A DNA stretch of 64,000 nt, taken from contig WBZZ01002100.1 of NCBI GenBank assembly GCA_019918135.1, positions 55,001-119,000 on the forward strand. The letters are read 5' to 3'. The notes under the pieces were generated by a model, which ran no database searches, was not told the origin of the DNA, and saw only the letters and a list, made by a program, of their open reading frames with translations. Positions 24,410-34,389 of this stretch are shown here, piece after piece (the first letter of the stretch is position 1; the number at the start of each line of letters is the position of its first letter). Origin of the DNA: Paulinella micropora (Eukaryota; Cercozoa; Imbricatea; Euglyphida; Paulinellidae). The translations under genes were made by a program, and so were the position numbers.

Positions 24410-24709
24410 ATGGCTGATGACTTATCTATTGAAATATTTACAAAACAAGAAATGAATGATAGATATGTTAAAGCATATAAATTCTGGAAAGAACAAGCGG
24501 ATATTATCAAAAACAAATCAAAAAAAGATATGAAAGACTTATATAAATTGAAAATATGTTCTGAGGCTATTGAACAATTAAATAAAAGAACTCCATTAAA
24601 AAAATTCATAAAATTAAATTCTGAATACTGGAAATTTCGTGAAAAATATACTATTATAGATGTTGAACAAATCTCTGGCGGACTTCTGTTAAGTGGAGCA
24701 CCAAAATAA
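24410..24709 (+). CDS. Hypothetical virus early gene
   Basis: This encodes 99 residues, Lys- and Glu-rich and mostly helical by composition, with no recognised domain. Its last third is repeated at 22185-22350. Between this gene and its neighbours lie short intergenic stretches with TATA-like motifs. Confidence 0.45.
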   Translation: MADDLSIEIFTKQEMNDRYVKAYKFWKEQADIIKNKSKKDMKDLYKLKICSEAIEQLNKRTPLKKFIKLNSEYWKFREKYTIIDVEQISGGLLLSGAPK

Positions 24710-24776
24710 ATAATTAATTTCTATTTAAAATGTAAAACTATTTAAAGAAATAAATATTATTACTGATAATATAGAT

Positions 24777-24960
24777 ATGGGAAGACACAAGAAATATCTC
24801 ACGCCAGAGGACAAACGAAAGGCTAACAATGAAAAAAAAAGCAACTGCTTATTATTATAAGCACCGCAAAGAAGTAAATATAAGAAGAAAGGAAAAGCTG
24901 AAAGAACGAAACAGGAAACTTAAAGAGTATGAAGAAATGAAAGCAAGAGAGAAATCCTAG
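24777..24960 (+). pseudogene. Small basic virus gene (MGRHKKYLTPEDK type)
   Basis: The start MGRHKKYLTPEDKRKANNEK and the following Arg/Lys/Glu-rich helix recall the short basic proteins (RHKKYLTEEEK-like) common in polinton-like viruses. A second copy starts at about 22420. TATA-like TAATATAGAT lies directly before the ATG in both copies. Broken. Confidence 0.45.
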
Positions 24961-25093
24961 AGGTTGAAAATACTTTTTTCCGCGAATGTAAAATAATTTC
25001 TATTTAAAAGTAAGATTTATATATAAAAAATATCGGTAAAACAATTTAATTTATTTTATTATTTTTATATCCACACTAATATTAAAGTAAAAT

Positions 25094-25312
25094 ATGCCAC
25101 CACCTTTACCATCAACAGAAAGACCGAGTGAAAATGTGAGGGAATTATTGAAGACTAGGGCGCATTTGAGGGAAACTAAGACGCAGGAAGCGAAGAAGCG
25201 AGAGGTAAAACTTGTTGAACTAAGACCAATAAAAAATAGGGGTATAAATGGCTTTACTTACCCTTTTAAAATCTTGATATTAACTTTTATGATATGGATG
25301 CCATTGAACTAA
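25094..25312 (+). CDS. Hypothetical virus early gene before PolB
   Basis: This encodes a 72-residue basic protein starting MPPPLPSTERPSEN, with a Lys/Arg/Glu-rich middle. It is repeated in part at 22730-22905. It overlaps the start of the PolB region. No known domain. Confidence 0.4.
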   Translation: MPPPLPSTERPSENVRELLKTRAHLRETKTQEAKKREVKLVELRPIKNRGINGFTYPFKILILTFMIWMPLN

Positions 25313-28050
25313 CAATTATGAGAGCAGTCAGGGATGTCAGAACTAGAGGTATGACAAACGAGGCAAGTATTCACGTTAAGTTTGCTTATATATATACAAC
25401 GGATGATGATGATAGTAAGTTTTATAAATGGAAAACTTTCAATGACGTTAAGTTAAAAGACATTGATGATCTGTTTCGTGATATATATCTATATAACGAA
25501 CAAAATCTTGAATCCAGTGCTCGCGGATATGAACGAATTATTCAATATATAAATATTCAAATTATCCAAGAAGACGGAGATGGATGTAATCTCTCAGGAA
25601 GTGATAAGAAACATAAAACAGATGAAGGAATTCATATTAATCCAAGGAGTAAGGATGATAATTGTTTCGTCTATGTTGTTAAGGATATATTAAATCTACC
25701 TTTGCAAGGCAAATCAAAACTTAATAAAAAAGTATGTAATGATATTAGAAGTGAGTTTGACCTTGAACATAATTCATATATACCACTTTCAATAGGATAT
25801 GAAATCTTAAAAAAATATTGTATTGAAGGAAAGTATTTTGAATTGACTGATGCGACAAGCCAACAGACATTCAAAAACTATGAAGACCCTTTAATAACTG
25901 CGGACGTGCTTTGTTATCTTCTTAAAAGTCATTATATAAGTTTCGTTAAAAAGAACAAAAATAAGTGTCCAGAGTGTTATAAAGAATATTACAATAATCA
26001 TAAATGTAATAATAAAAGAATTTCTTATGTAAGAGCGAAAATCAGAAAGAAAGAAAATCAAGCGAGGTCTTTATTAACTAGATTTGTTGAAATGAATTAC
26101 AATAATCAAGATGAGGTTTTTCATTACGACCTTGAGAAATTTATAAATCAATATGAATTACACACACCATATATAGCAGGCTACACCATTGCGGATATTG
26201 GTTTTAAATATGTCGCTGGCGATGATTAAGTTCTGAAACATCTTGATATAATCTTTGAATACGCGGAAGAATTAAAAAAGAAGAAACCAAAAGCGAAATT
26301 AAATGTTAATGCTTTTAATGGTAGTAAATTTGACCATTACTTTCTTCAAAAAGAATTCATTAAAAGAAAGATAAAAGATACACTATTAATTAATAATGGT
26401 GCTATTATCTCAATGGAATACAATAATATAAAATTCTGGGATAAGTGTAAGCACACGGAAGGAAGCATTAAAAAGAACCTTGAGACATTAGGATGTAATG
26501 TTTTAAATGATATTTTGACCACGACAAGGCAAAAAGATGGAAGGAAATGGATGAAGAAACGAAAAAAAGAATGTTTGGTGTATTTAGAAAAGGATGTTAT
26601 TGGACTAAAGGAATTACACGACACACTAAATAGACAAACATATGAAGAGCACAAGATGAATTTAACAGCCTTTATCTCCACTTCGTCTCTTACATCCAAT
26701 TTATGGAAAAAAAGGATAGATGGAAAATACATCATTCAATTACCTACCATGAAACAAGAAGGAGATTTTAGAAAGGCTGTATATGGTGCCAGAACTTATC
26801 CAAATAAAAGATGTTTATTTAAGAGCAATATCAAAAATACATAAATGACGAAATCAGCTTTGATGAGGTTGCAGATTATCTTATTGATGCGGATGTAGTC
26901 TCACTTTATCCAACGGCAATGCTTGAACTATTTATGACTGGCGAAATAAAAGAATGTGAAGGAGAAATGAAAGGCAAACTCAGGATATATAATGTTGATT
27001 ACATTTCTCCAAAAAAACTATTACACCCACGAGTACCTTTCCGAGATAGCAAAGGATGCTTAAAGTGGGAATTAAGAGATATGAAAGACCAATGGCTAAC
27101 TTCAATAGATATTGAAGATATGATTGAACTTGGCTACCAAGTCAAAATCAATCGTGGATATTATACTGAAGAAGCTGAACCAGTATTTAAAGAATATATT
27201 TTGGACTTATTCAAGAAAAAACAAAATTCAAAGAAAGGAACACCGCAGTATTTATTAGCAAAGTTATTTATGAATGCTTTATATGGAAAGACAATTCAAA
27301 GACCAATTAATTCTGTAAGTAAATATATAACATAAAATCACGAGTATTGGAAATTCTAAGCTAAACACGTGATAACCGATATTGAAAAGTTTGAAGAAGT
27401 TAATGGTGAATTATGGTTAACCACTAGTATTCCCAGAGATGAGCAAAAAAAGAAGAAAAAATTACAAAACCCACTCACTACGAGGAATTTATCTTAACAT
27501 ACAGCAGTCAAATTATGTATAAGTATATGACTGAAGCCAACCCAGACAAAGACCCAGACAGAGATTATTATTATACAGACACAGACAGCATACAATCACA
27601 TAAAAGAAATATTGAATAAGTAAAGAGATTTAGAGATAAATCAATCGGTGGAATGGGTGACGACCTCGGAACAGATTGTAAAATTATAAGAAGAATATGG
27701 GTAGCTCCAAAATTATATATGTTAGAGTATGTAAAGAAAGGAGAAGAAAAAGGCAAAAGTCATTTCTACTTTAGAGGAAAAGGTTTGGACTTGAAAAAAT
27801 TAAATCACACTACTTATGAATTAATGGATAAGGGCGAAAGTTTAACTAATACCAGAAACTTTATAATGAAGAAAATACATACTAGTAGAAACAGCAAACA
27901 ACAACGACACATTGAACATTTTAGCATACAACACCAAAAGAATGTAGCAAAAGTAGTTAATAAATCAAGATGGTGCGGTCGTGAATTTTATACAGATAAT
28001 GATAGTATCACGCTCTTAAAATTTAATAATAAAATATCAAATAATAATTA
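25294..28050 (+). pseudogene. Protein-primed family B DNA polymerase (fossil)
   Basis: Order of recognisable parts: an N-terminal region with DDNCFVYVVKDILNL; an exonuclease-like part (FHYDLEKFINQYELHTPYIAGY, then NAFNGSKFDHYF); palm motif A (DADVVSLYPTAM); motif B (AKLFMNALYGKTIQ); and motif C (YTDTDS). These are hallmarks of protein-primed PolB of Polintons and adenoviruses, which replicate linear DNA with a terminal protein. Broken, about five breaks. Confidence 0.9.
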
Positions 28051-28092
28051 ATTAATTTTTCCATAAAATTTTTTACCACTCTATATAGACAA

Positions 28093-28380
28093 ATGACCAC
28101 CCTTACTAGACTATGTGAAAAATTTGAACAACTTTCAATTGAGAAAAATAAGGAATTCTTTTCAGTCAAAGATGTGAAAAAGATAATCGATGATGAAATC
28201 AAGGCAATTGAAAAAAGTAGAGAAGGAAAGCCAAAGGATATTTTTCTATTCTGTAAATATCGCGGGAAGAAGGTTTCAGACATCGCTTTAATTGATAAGC
28301 TATACTTTGAATGGGTTCAAAAGCAACCTTGGTTTGAGAAATTTACAGACATTAAAAATGAAGTAAAAAAATGTATTTAA
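28093..28380 (+). CDS. ExoX-like C-terminal domain protein 1
   Basis: A 95-residue protein. After a helical N-terminus it shows LFCKYRGKKVSDIALIDKLY and FEWVQKQPWFEKF, the pattern FGKYKGKKxxEVAxxDxxYLxWLxxQ of the small domain found at the C-terminus of exonuclease X-like proteins and as separate proteins in many viruses. It sits directly after PolB, suggesting a replication role. TATATAGACAA precedes the ATG. It looks intact. Confidence 0.65.
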   Translation: MTTLTRLCEKFEQLSIEKNKEFFSVKDVKKIIDDEIKAIEKSREGKPKDIFLFCKYRGKKVSDIALIDKLYFEWVQKQPWFEKFTDIKNEVKKCI

Positions 28381-28389
28381 TAAAAATTA

Positions 28390-28888
28390 ATATTTACTTT
28401 ATATAGATAAGCTAACTCAACACCAAACAAGACTACTTAAACGAAATTGAAAAATTGAACATTGATAGCGAAATTAAAAAGCCAACAATTAAATAGACTA
28501 AACATGACATTGTTTCTTTCTATGAGCAATACAAGCCGAGGGACGATAATGTTAAAGTAGTTATTCCATTGGAAGCCATAACGGACAACTCCAACGTAGT
28601 TGAAGACTCAAAGTAGTTGAAGATGTGACCTTCGGTCAGCATGCAACCTTCGGTCAGCAAGAACCAAGCACACTTTTTAAGGCGACTGATTTAAAAGAGA
28701 CAGGAATTACCGAAATCAAGTCTAATGTCGGTGAAGAGATAGCAAAGAAAGAAGATATTATTTTACAATATGGAAAATACAAAAAAATGAAACTTGAAGA
28801 AGTCGCTAAGATTGATAAGCCTTACCTTGAATATTTAATTCAACAACCTTATTTTCATTATAAAGACAAAGCAAAAACATATCTGTGA
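28390..28888 (+). pseudogene. ExoX-like C-terminal domain protein 2
   Basis: A second copy of the same domain lies at the C-terminus: LQYGKYKKMKLEEVAKIDKP and YLEYLIQQPYFHYKDK. The longer N-terminal part is Lys/Glu-rich. Gene duplication next to PolB is likely. Broken, one or two breaks. Confidence 0.6.
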
Positions 28889-28894
28889 TATTTT

Positions 28895-28995
28895 ATTCAC
28901 CCGCTACGCGGTTTCATAAAACATCGTTTTTTTTTTCTTCCATTTTCACTTTACATTTCACGATGTTTGTTGAAGACATAGTCTGAAACAAATAT
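28895..28995. terminator. Hairpin between convergent virus genes
   Basis: AAAACATCG at about 28918 pairs with CGATGTTT at about 28961, separated by a T-rich loop. GTTGAAGACATAGTCTGAAACAAATATC then follows, immediately after the - strand stop. An almost identical tail recurs at about 45887-45914. Its position between a + gene end and a - gene end fits a two-way transcript end. This is inference from position. Confidence 0.5.
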
Positions 28996-30308
28996 CTATT
29001 GGTCTTCTATAAAATTAGCAATAACATTCACATTTCCACCATTATTAGAAGAGGAAACTGATTTCAGTGTAAAAGTTAATACATCACTTGGAGATAGATA
29101 AATATCATAATTTCTTAGATTGATTTGTTGAGTTGAATTAGCATTAACATAAATTTTAAAAATCGTCGTTCCGTTGGCGATAGCAGTCGCTGTTGTGTCG
29201 GTATCAACTATTGAATATTTCATATCCACATCTGCATACACTGCTCCAGTTGATGTTCAATTCAACACCATTCTTACTATATTTGTTTTCCCGTCTTCAT
29301 TACTAATACTTATCGATGATGGATATACTAATGAATAATTCTCCAAGTTAGCGCCACCACTATCATATTTTGCTTTATTTCTTATACTCAATATCGGTCT
29401 TTCCGTTGTGTGTGCAACTTCACTACCTTCAATTGAATTTGTTATGCTTGTATTAATAGTATTTGGTCACTCAATGAATAAACTGGCACTTGCTGTTTTA
29501 AGAGTTTGTATTCCAGACGCTGCTTCTTTTTCATTACTGCTGTAAAGGGTAAGGTCGTATTTCGCAGACTTACACCAACATTAGCATTTGCATAGTCAAT
29601 CATATGAACTAATTGAAATAATTCTGTTATGATATTTTCAATATAAAACTTTATAGCACCAAACCCAAGATACTGAAATGGAATTTGAAATACATTTCCT
29701 ATGCTCCAAACTACTTCGGGCATAGCCGAAGTTCCATCGCACAGGTCGTCCCAGGTTTTTTGTTCAATATAATCTACGACACCTCCTTTACAATGTGCAA
29801 TATTCATTACTGCTCTGTCTTTGTAACAATAAAATCCATCAACAAGCCCGTTTTCTATTCCAACAAATAAATAGTAATCTTTTGTATCATCCGTTGTCCA
29901 TATAGCAGTAAAGCGAGCGAGGGCACCTGTTCCAGTTCTATATTTTATTCTCCTTTTACTTACCAATCTAGCATCCGCCGTGGCATCCGCTGAAGTTGTT
30001 AATTCAGCCATATTATTCAAAAATGACACAGATGATTTTGTTTCTGTTTTTGTCCATATCCTAGTATTAATTGTATATGGAAAGATTTCCTGTAAAACTA
30101 GTGTTAATTGACATACTACTGCTTCGCCAAAAGCGGTTTTTGAATGATTTGTTTCAATATCACCATCATATCCAACTTTGACATTTATAAATTCTCCGTC
30201 AGGATTTTCTGCGATTAAACTTGTTTAAATTATTCCATTGGTTTTGCACTTAACATCAACAAAATTATTGGCTTCATCTTGTGCGATTGAATTTCCCTGG
30301 TGAGACAT
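28996..30308 (-). pseudogene. Putative virion protein (fossil)
   Basis: About 430 residues begin MSHQGNSIAQDEANNFVDVK. The middle contains IPFQYLGFGAIKFYIENI, an HMIDYANAN block and NTTLPFTAVM, a pattern I associate with structural proteins of phages and polinton-like viruses. It lies just downstream of the major capsid gene on the same strand. The name is tentative. Broken, about three breaks. Confidence 0.55.
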
Positions 30309-30370
30309 CTCTTGTATATAACAAAAAATATTTTCTTTTTTTTATTTTATTATTATTTTTTTCTAACTCA

Positions 30371-31851
30371 TCAAAATTTCAATACCCTTAACAAGCACAC
30401 TTCGTTGAAGAATGGCGAATTTGTAGTGATTGAGATTGTTCCTGCGGTAGTCGCAACGAATTCATATCGCCTCTCAGTGTCTAGGCTAAGACAGCTTACC
30501 TCATAGCAGTCGGTATCCTTATCACACAGCGGGCGGTTATCGTCCCAAGTATCAACGTGGAACCAGTTGTAATGATACACACTAGAATTCAAAATGGCAC
30601 TACCCTTCAACTTATCTTTGAGAACCATATAATCTTCATTATTTGAGGTGTTAATATCAAATTGTTGAATACTGCTTCCGTCAAGGGTTGTGTAATATGT
30701 CTGAATTTTAGAGCACTGTGCTTTTACGACTGGAGGCCCCACCGCATAACCCGCTGGCATATTGCTATTATCAAAAGAAATATTAGCACTCTCAGTGTTG
30801 TGAAGGGCCGATGTATATATACGACGAATTCTTTCACCCTGCGAGCGGTTCATTTTTACGACATAGTTCTGTTGCGATGATGAAAGGTTCTGCTTCCAAG
30901 CAATTGGATATTCAATCTTAAAAGGAAAGCCTTCACCAACAATCTTTTGTTGAACCCCCAAAATAACATTAGGGTCAGTCTCCACAGCAAGAAACAAATT
31001 CAAGTTTGAAATAGTAGCGCCAACAGCGGTAGCAGTCGCAGTGGAAATAGAACTCGCATCAGTACCATAGAATGAAGTGCGTGCAGTGCTCTCCCACACA
31101 ATTCTCAAATCCAAAATTTCATTAAAACCGATAGTTTTATCCAGTTCAAAAATTGTTCCAAACAGCATTCCCAAAGGAAACTTAACACTAATAGCAGGGT
31201 TGGCACCATTATCAGTCCCGCCTTCAAAATACTTAGCCTCCTAACAATGCTATAGGTTCCAGCAGTGCTATCAGCTAGAGCGGTATCATCATGACGACGG
31301 ACATTAACAAGTGGTACTTTGTAGTAAGCTTGAACCGCCGCCTTAAGGTCAGCTGAATTTGCAGCATCGGTAATTGATTTTCTTTCTGCTACTGTTCCAA
31401 TTTCAACTCTTCCAGCATTACACTTTTGAAACATAGCACCAGAATTACCTATTTTATTGTCATCATCATAAGCACCATGGTTTTCAAGTGCCATAAATTT
31501 TTCATACTTAATTTCCGGTTTCCATATCACCTTAGTGTAGTTCCCCACATGCTGAAGATTACACAAATACTGCCCGCTTCGGCTTCGCAGTTCAATAGTT
31601 TTAATCATACTCAAACAATCCATAAAAATACGATTGTAGTGGCCAGCACCTGCAGCAGTAGGAGTGTAAGTAAATCGCAACACTGTCCTCGCAAGGTTCA
31701 AAGGGCGGGTAGGAATTTCAAAGGTGCTTTCCATACCACCAGCAGTAGTAAGTGTGACATTTGCCGACCCTTCACGACTTGTAAGTTTATACTTACCAGT
31801 GAGCAGTTCCTTAGTCTGATGGACTAGTTCTCCTCCGTATTGGACAGGCAT
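30371..31851 (-). pseudogene. Major capsid protein, double jelly-roll type (fossil)
   Basis: About 490 residues begin MPVQYGGELVHQTKELLTGK. Recognisable stretches include FEIPTRPLNLARTVLRFTYT, MIKTIELRSRSGQYL, a basic FVVKM-like segment with RSQGERIRRIYTS, and the C-terminal VYHYNWFHVDTWDDNRP and CLSLDTERRYEFVATT. Size, position next to the penton-like gene and motif spacing fit the MCP of Polintons and polinton-like viruses. Broken, about one break. Confidence 0.75.
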
Positions 31852-31924
31852 TTTTTTCTTTTTTTGAAGTGGTGTAAATTGATTAATACACGAAATATAT
31901 TTATAGAAAAAAAATCTAAATTAA

Positions 31925-32652
31925 TTATCTAGCCTTTAACAAATTGAAGAATGAATTAAATAAACTAAAATAATTAGTTTCACGATAAACTAATAGTGTC
32001 ATAACTATTCCCGAACCATTAAGATTAATTGCTTGGTCGTTTTCGTCCGTCAAGTAAAACCTGAATACATTGTTTGAATTAGCGGACACTGTTTTCCCGT
32101 ATTCACTACCAGAGCCGTCATAGATAACAGACCCAAAAGGAATTTCGTTGGCTGTGTATATTTCTTGAAGCACGTGATTATCACCTTCATTCACCAAATC
32201 AGATTGAAAGTATAAATTTTTTTTGCCAGTTAGAATAATTACGTTTGGCGATTTAATAAAATCATCAGCAAAGAAATATGAATTTCTATCAAACCCCATA
32301 ACCTCGTGAATACGGGTATCACCATCCAAGAAAAACTGCGGTTGAATTCCTTTATTCTCTGACACACTGAATGTTAATTTTCCATCTTCTGGGTCTATGT
32401 TGGTATTATTACTGGATACCACATAAGTATAATTATTTGGGCTGTCTGCGGTTAGCACCTCTGCCAGTTTATTTTTTAAGTTGTTCATTGTGTAGTTTCC
32501 CTCAGGTATCGTAATTAAAGCCTCATATCCGTCTTCGGATAATGTAAAAGTATTATATGGTGAAGCCAGTAATACGACTTCGGCAAATAAATATGAAGAA
32601 TTTTACAATGTGTGGGATTATCTAGCCCCTTCATATTGACTTCGTGTGTAAA
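31925..32652 (-). pseudogene. Penton-like minor capsid protein, 3' part (fossil)
   Basis: The C-terminal block VFRFYLTDENDQAINLNGSG with VMTLLVYR, and the upstream TIPEGNYTMNNL, match the single jelly-roll minor capsid protein family of Polintons. The gene is interrupted by the 13-kb transposon. Its 5' end lies on the far side at about 45714-45797. Confidence 0.7.
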
Positions 32653-33005
32653 AACTAAACATTCGACAATCTTGGGGGTATCCCTTTTTCCGAAATTTTC
32701 CATGAAGTATATGGACTTTTTTGAAAACGTGTGGAAATGAAAGGAAATGAATTCCCTGATTGCAGAACATATAAAAATAATATTAAAATATGTTTTTATT
32801 AATTGTAATACACTTTAACTTCATCTTCAGAGGTGGGCAGGAACCGGTCCGACACGGTAATTTTTCTACTTTTTCGTAGTCCCGGCTACCATGAATCTAT
32901 GATGATAACAATGCCGAACATGCAGAATTTGCTTTTACTGTTTATTCTTGCTTATATTAAGCATTTTACTATATTAAGACATGGTTTTACCTTCAAAAAA
33001 TTCTG
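32653..33005 (+). repeat. Left terminal inverted repeat
   Basis: It begins AACTAAACATTCGACAATCT and matches the reverse complement of 45355-45709. Similarity is high for the first 300 bp and fades near the TTTTACCT block. The TAAA duplication lies just outside. Confidence 0.9.
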
Positions 33006-33035
33006 TTTGCCCGCTGTGACGTACGCTGGTACGTA

Positions 33036-33068
33036 GAGGGGGGAGGGGGGGGGTGGGGGGGGGGGGGA
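33036..33068 (+). other. Subterminal G-run, left end
   Basis: Runs of 6 to 13 G broken by single A or T sit about 30 bp inside the TIR. A mirror tract lies inside the right TIR. Such a tract can form a G-quadruplex on the + strand. Confidence 0.7.
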
Positions 33069-33230
33069 ATGGGTCGGAGGGAGGACGCTTCACATCAGAT
33101 TCTGGTGCATTATCAGAGTTAAACAAATTTCTAATTTCAGTTTTTAGAAGAAGCGTTACAGTTGCAGTTGCCCTAGACAAAAACCATTATGAAAAAGTCG
33201 GACCCAGAAAAATTCATTCAAAAAAAATAA

Positions 33231-34332
33231 TCACATACGACCACGTCCACGTCCACGTCCACGTCCACCCGCAGCACGACGTGCGCGGCGACGTCCGCGC
33301 AAACGGATTCCTGAGTTACGCATTCTCCAACTTGCGTCGGAGCGATCTGAATCATCTACAATATGGATAGCATCATGTTAAGGAGGAGAAGAACAAGAAG
33401 AAGAAGAAGAAGAAGAAGAAGAAGAAGAAGAAGAAGAAGAAGAAGAAGAAGAAGAAGAAGAAGAAAACTAATACCATGCTTTTCTTCCTCTGAACCAGAA
33501 GATCGATCAGACGATGAGTCAGTTGATGAACTGGAAGATGAAGTATCAGATAAGTCATCCTCTGAATCTGCCACTGGTTCTGCAGGCTGAGCAGCACCAA
33601 GCTCTTCTTCCTCAGGGAACCCACAGTCGCATCGTTCGAAATGGTTCCACGCTTGTTCAATAAGCTCTGCCTTCTTGAACTGTTTCCGATCGGAGTTTTG
33701 CGTTGCAACACCATGCATTCTCATCCATGATTTCAATTCGCTAACTACCATCTGCTTGGACGCAAATTGCTTTTTTTCCTCTGACGATCTTAGCAACGTG
33801 AGAATTTTCCGCCAAGGCTCAGAAGCATTTCCAAATGCTAAATCCTGCTCCTGCTTTTCTTCGCTAGTAAACTGTCTTGCACCACGCCATCTCGGGTGAG
33901 CTGGAGGACGTCCTTCATTAACAAAATAAGTGCGTGGTAAGGACAGCAGCTCTTCATCGGTCAAACGCGTAAGTGCGTTCATTTTCTCCTGTCGTTCTTG
34001 AGGCAACTCCATCCAATTTACAGGTAGCTCGTCGATCAATCGAAATTCTGCTCTCCATTCCTTGCCTTTTGCATCGACACAGGACATATGAGCAGGACGG
34101 CCGGGCAGGCCGCCTTCGAAGTAATCTCCATCCACCTCTACTCTGGTCAAATTTCCACCTGCTAACATTTCCTCCACATGTGCTCGCTCATCCGGCCCTA
34201 GGTATTTAGTAGCCAAAGCACGAATATCCTTCTTCAGGCGCGGATTGACGAAGTAGCCGACTGGAAGCTTGGGAGGCATGTCGGTCGCTGTCATAAATAG
34301 AGAGAGAGATAGATAGATAGAACGAGAGAAAG

Positions 34333-34389
<57 letters not shown>

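Noticed and set aside
33053-33370. Small + strand protein with HVHVHVHVH
   Set aside because: Antisense of the RG-rich last exon of the SET/DDE-like gene plus intron sequence.
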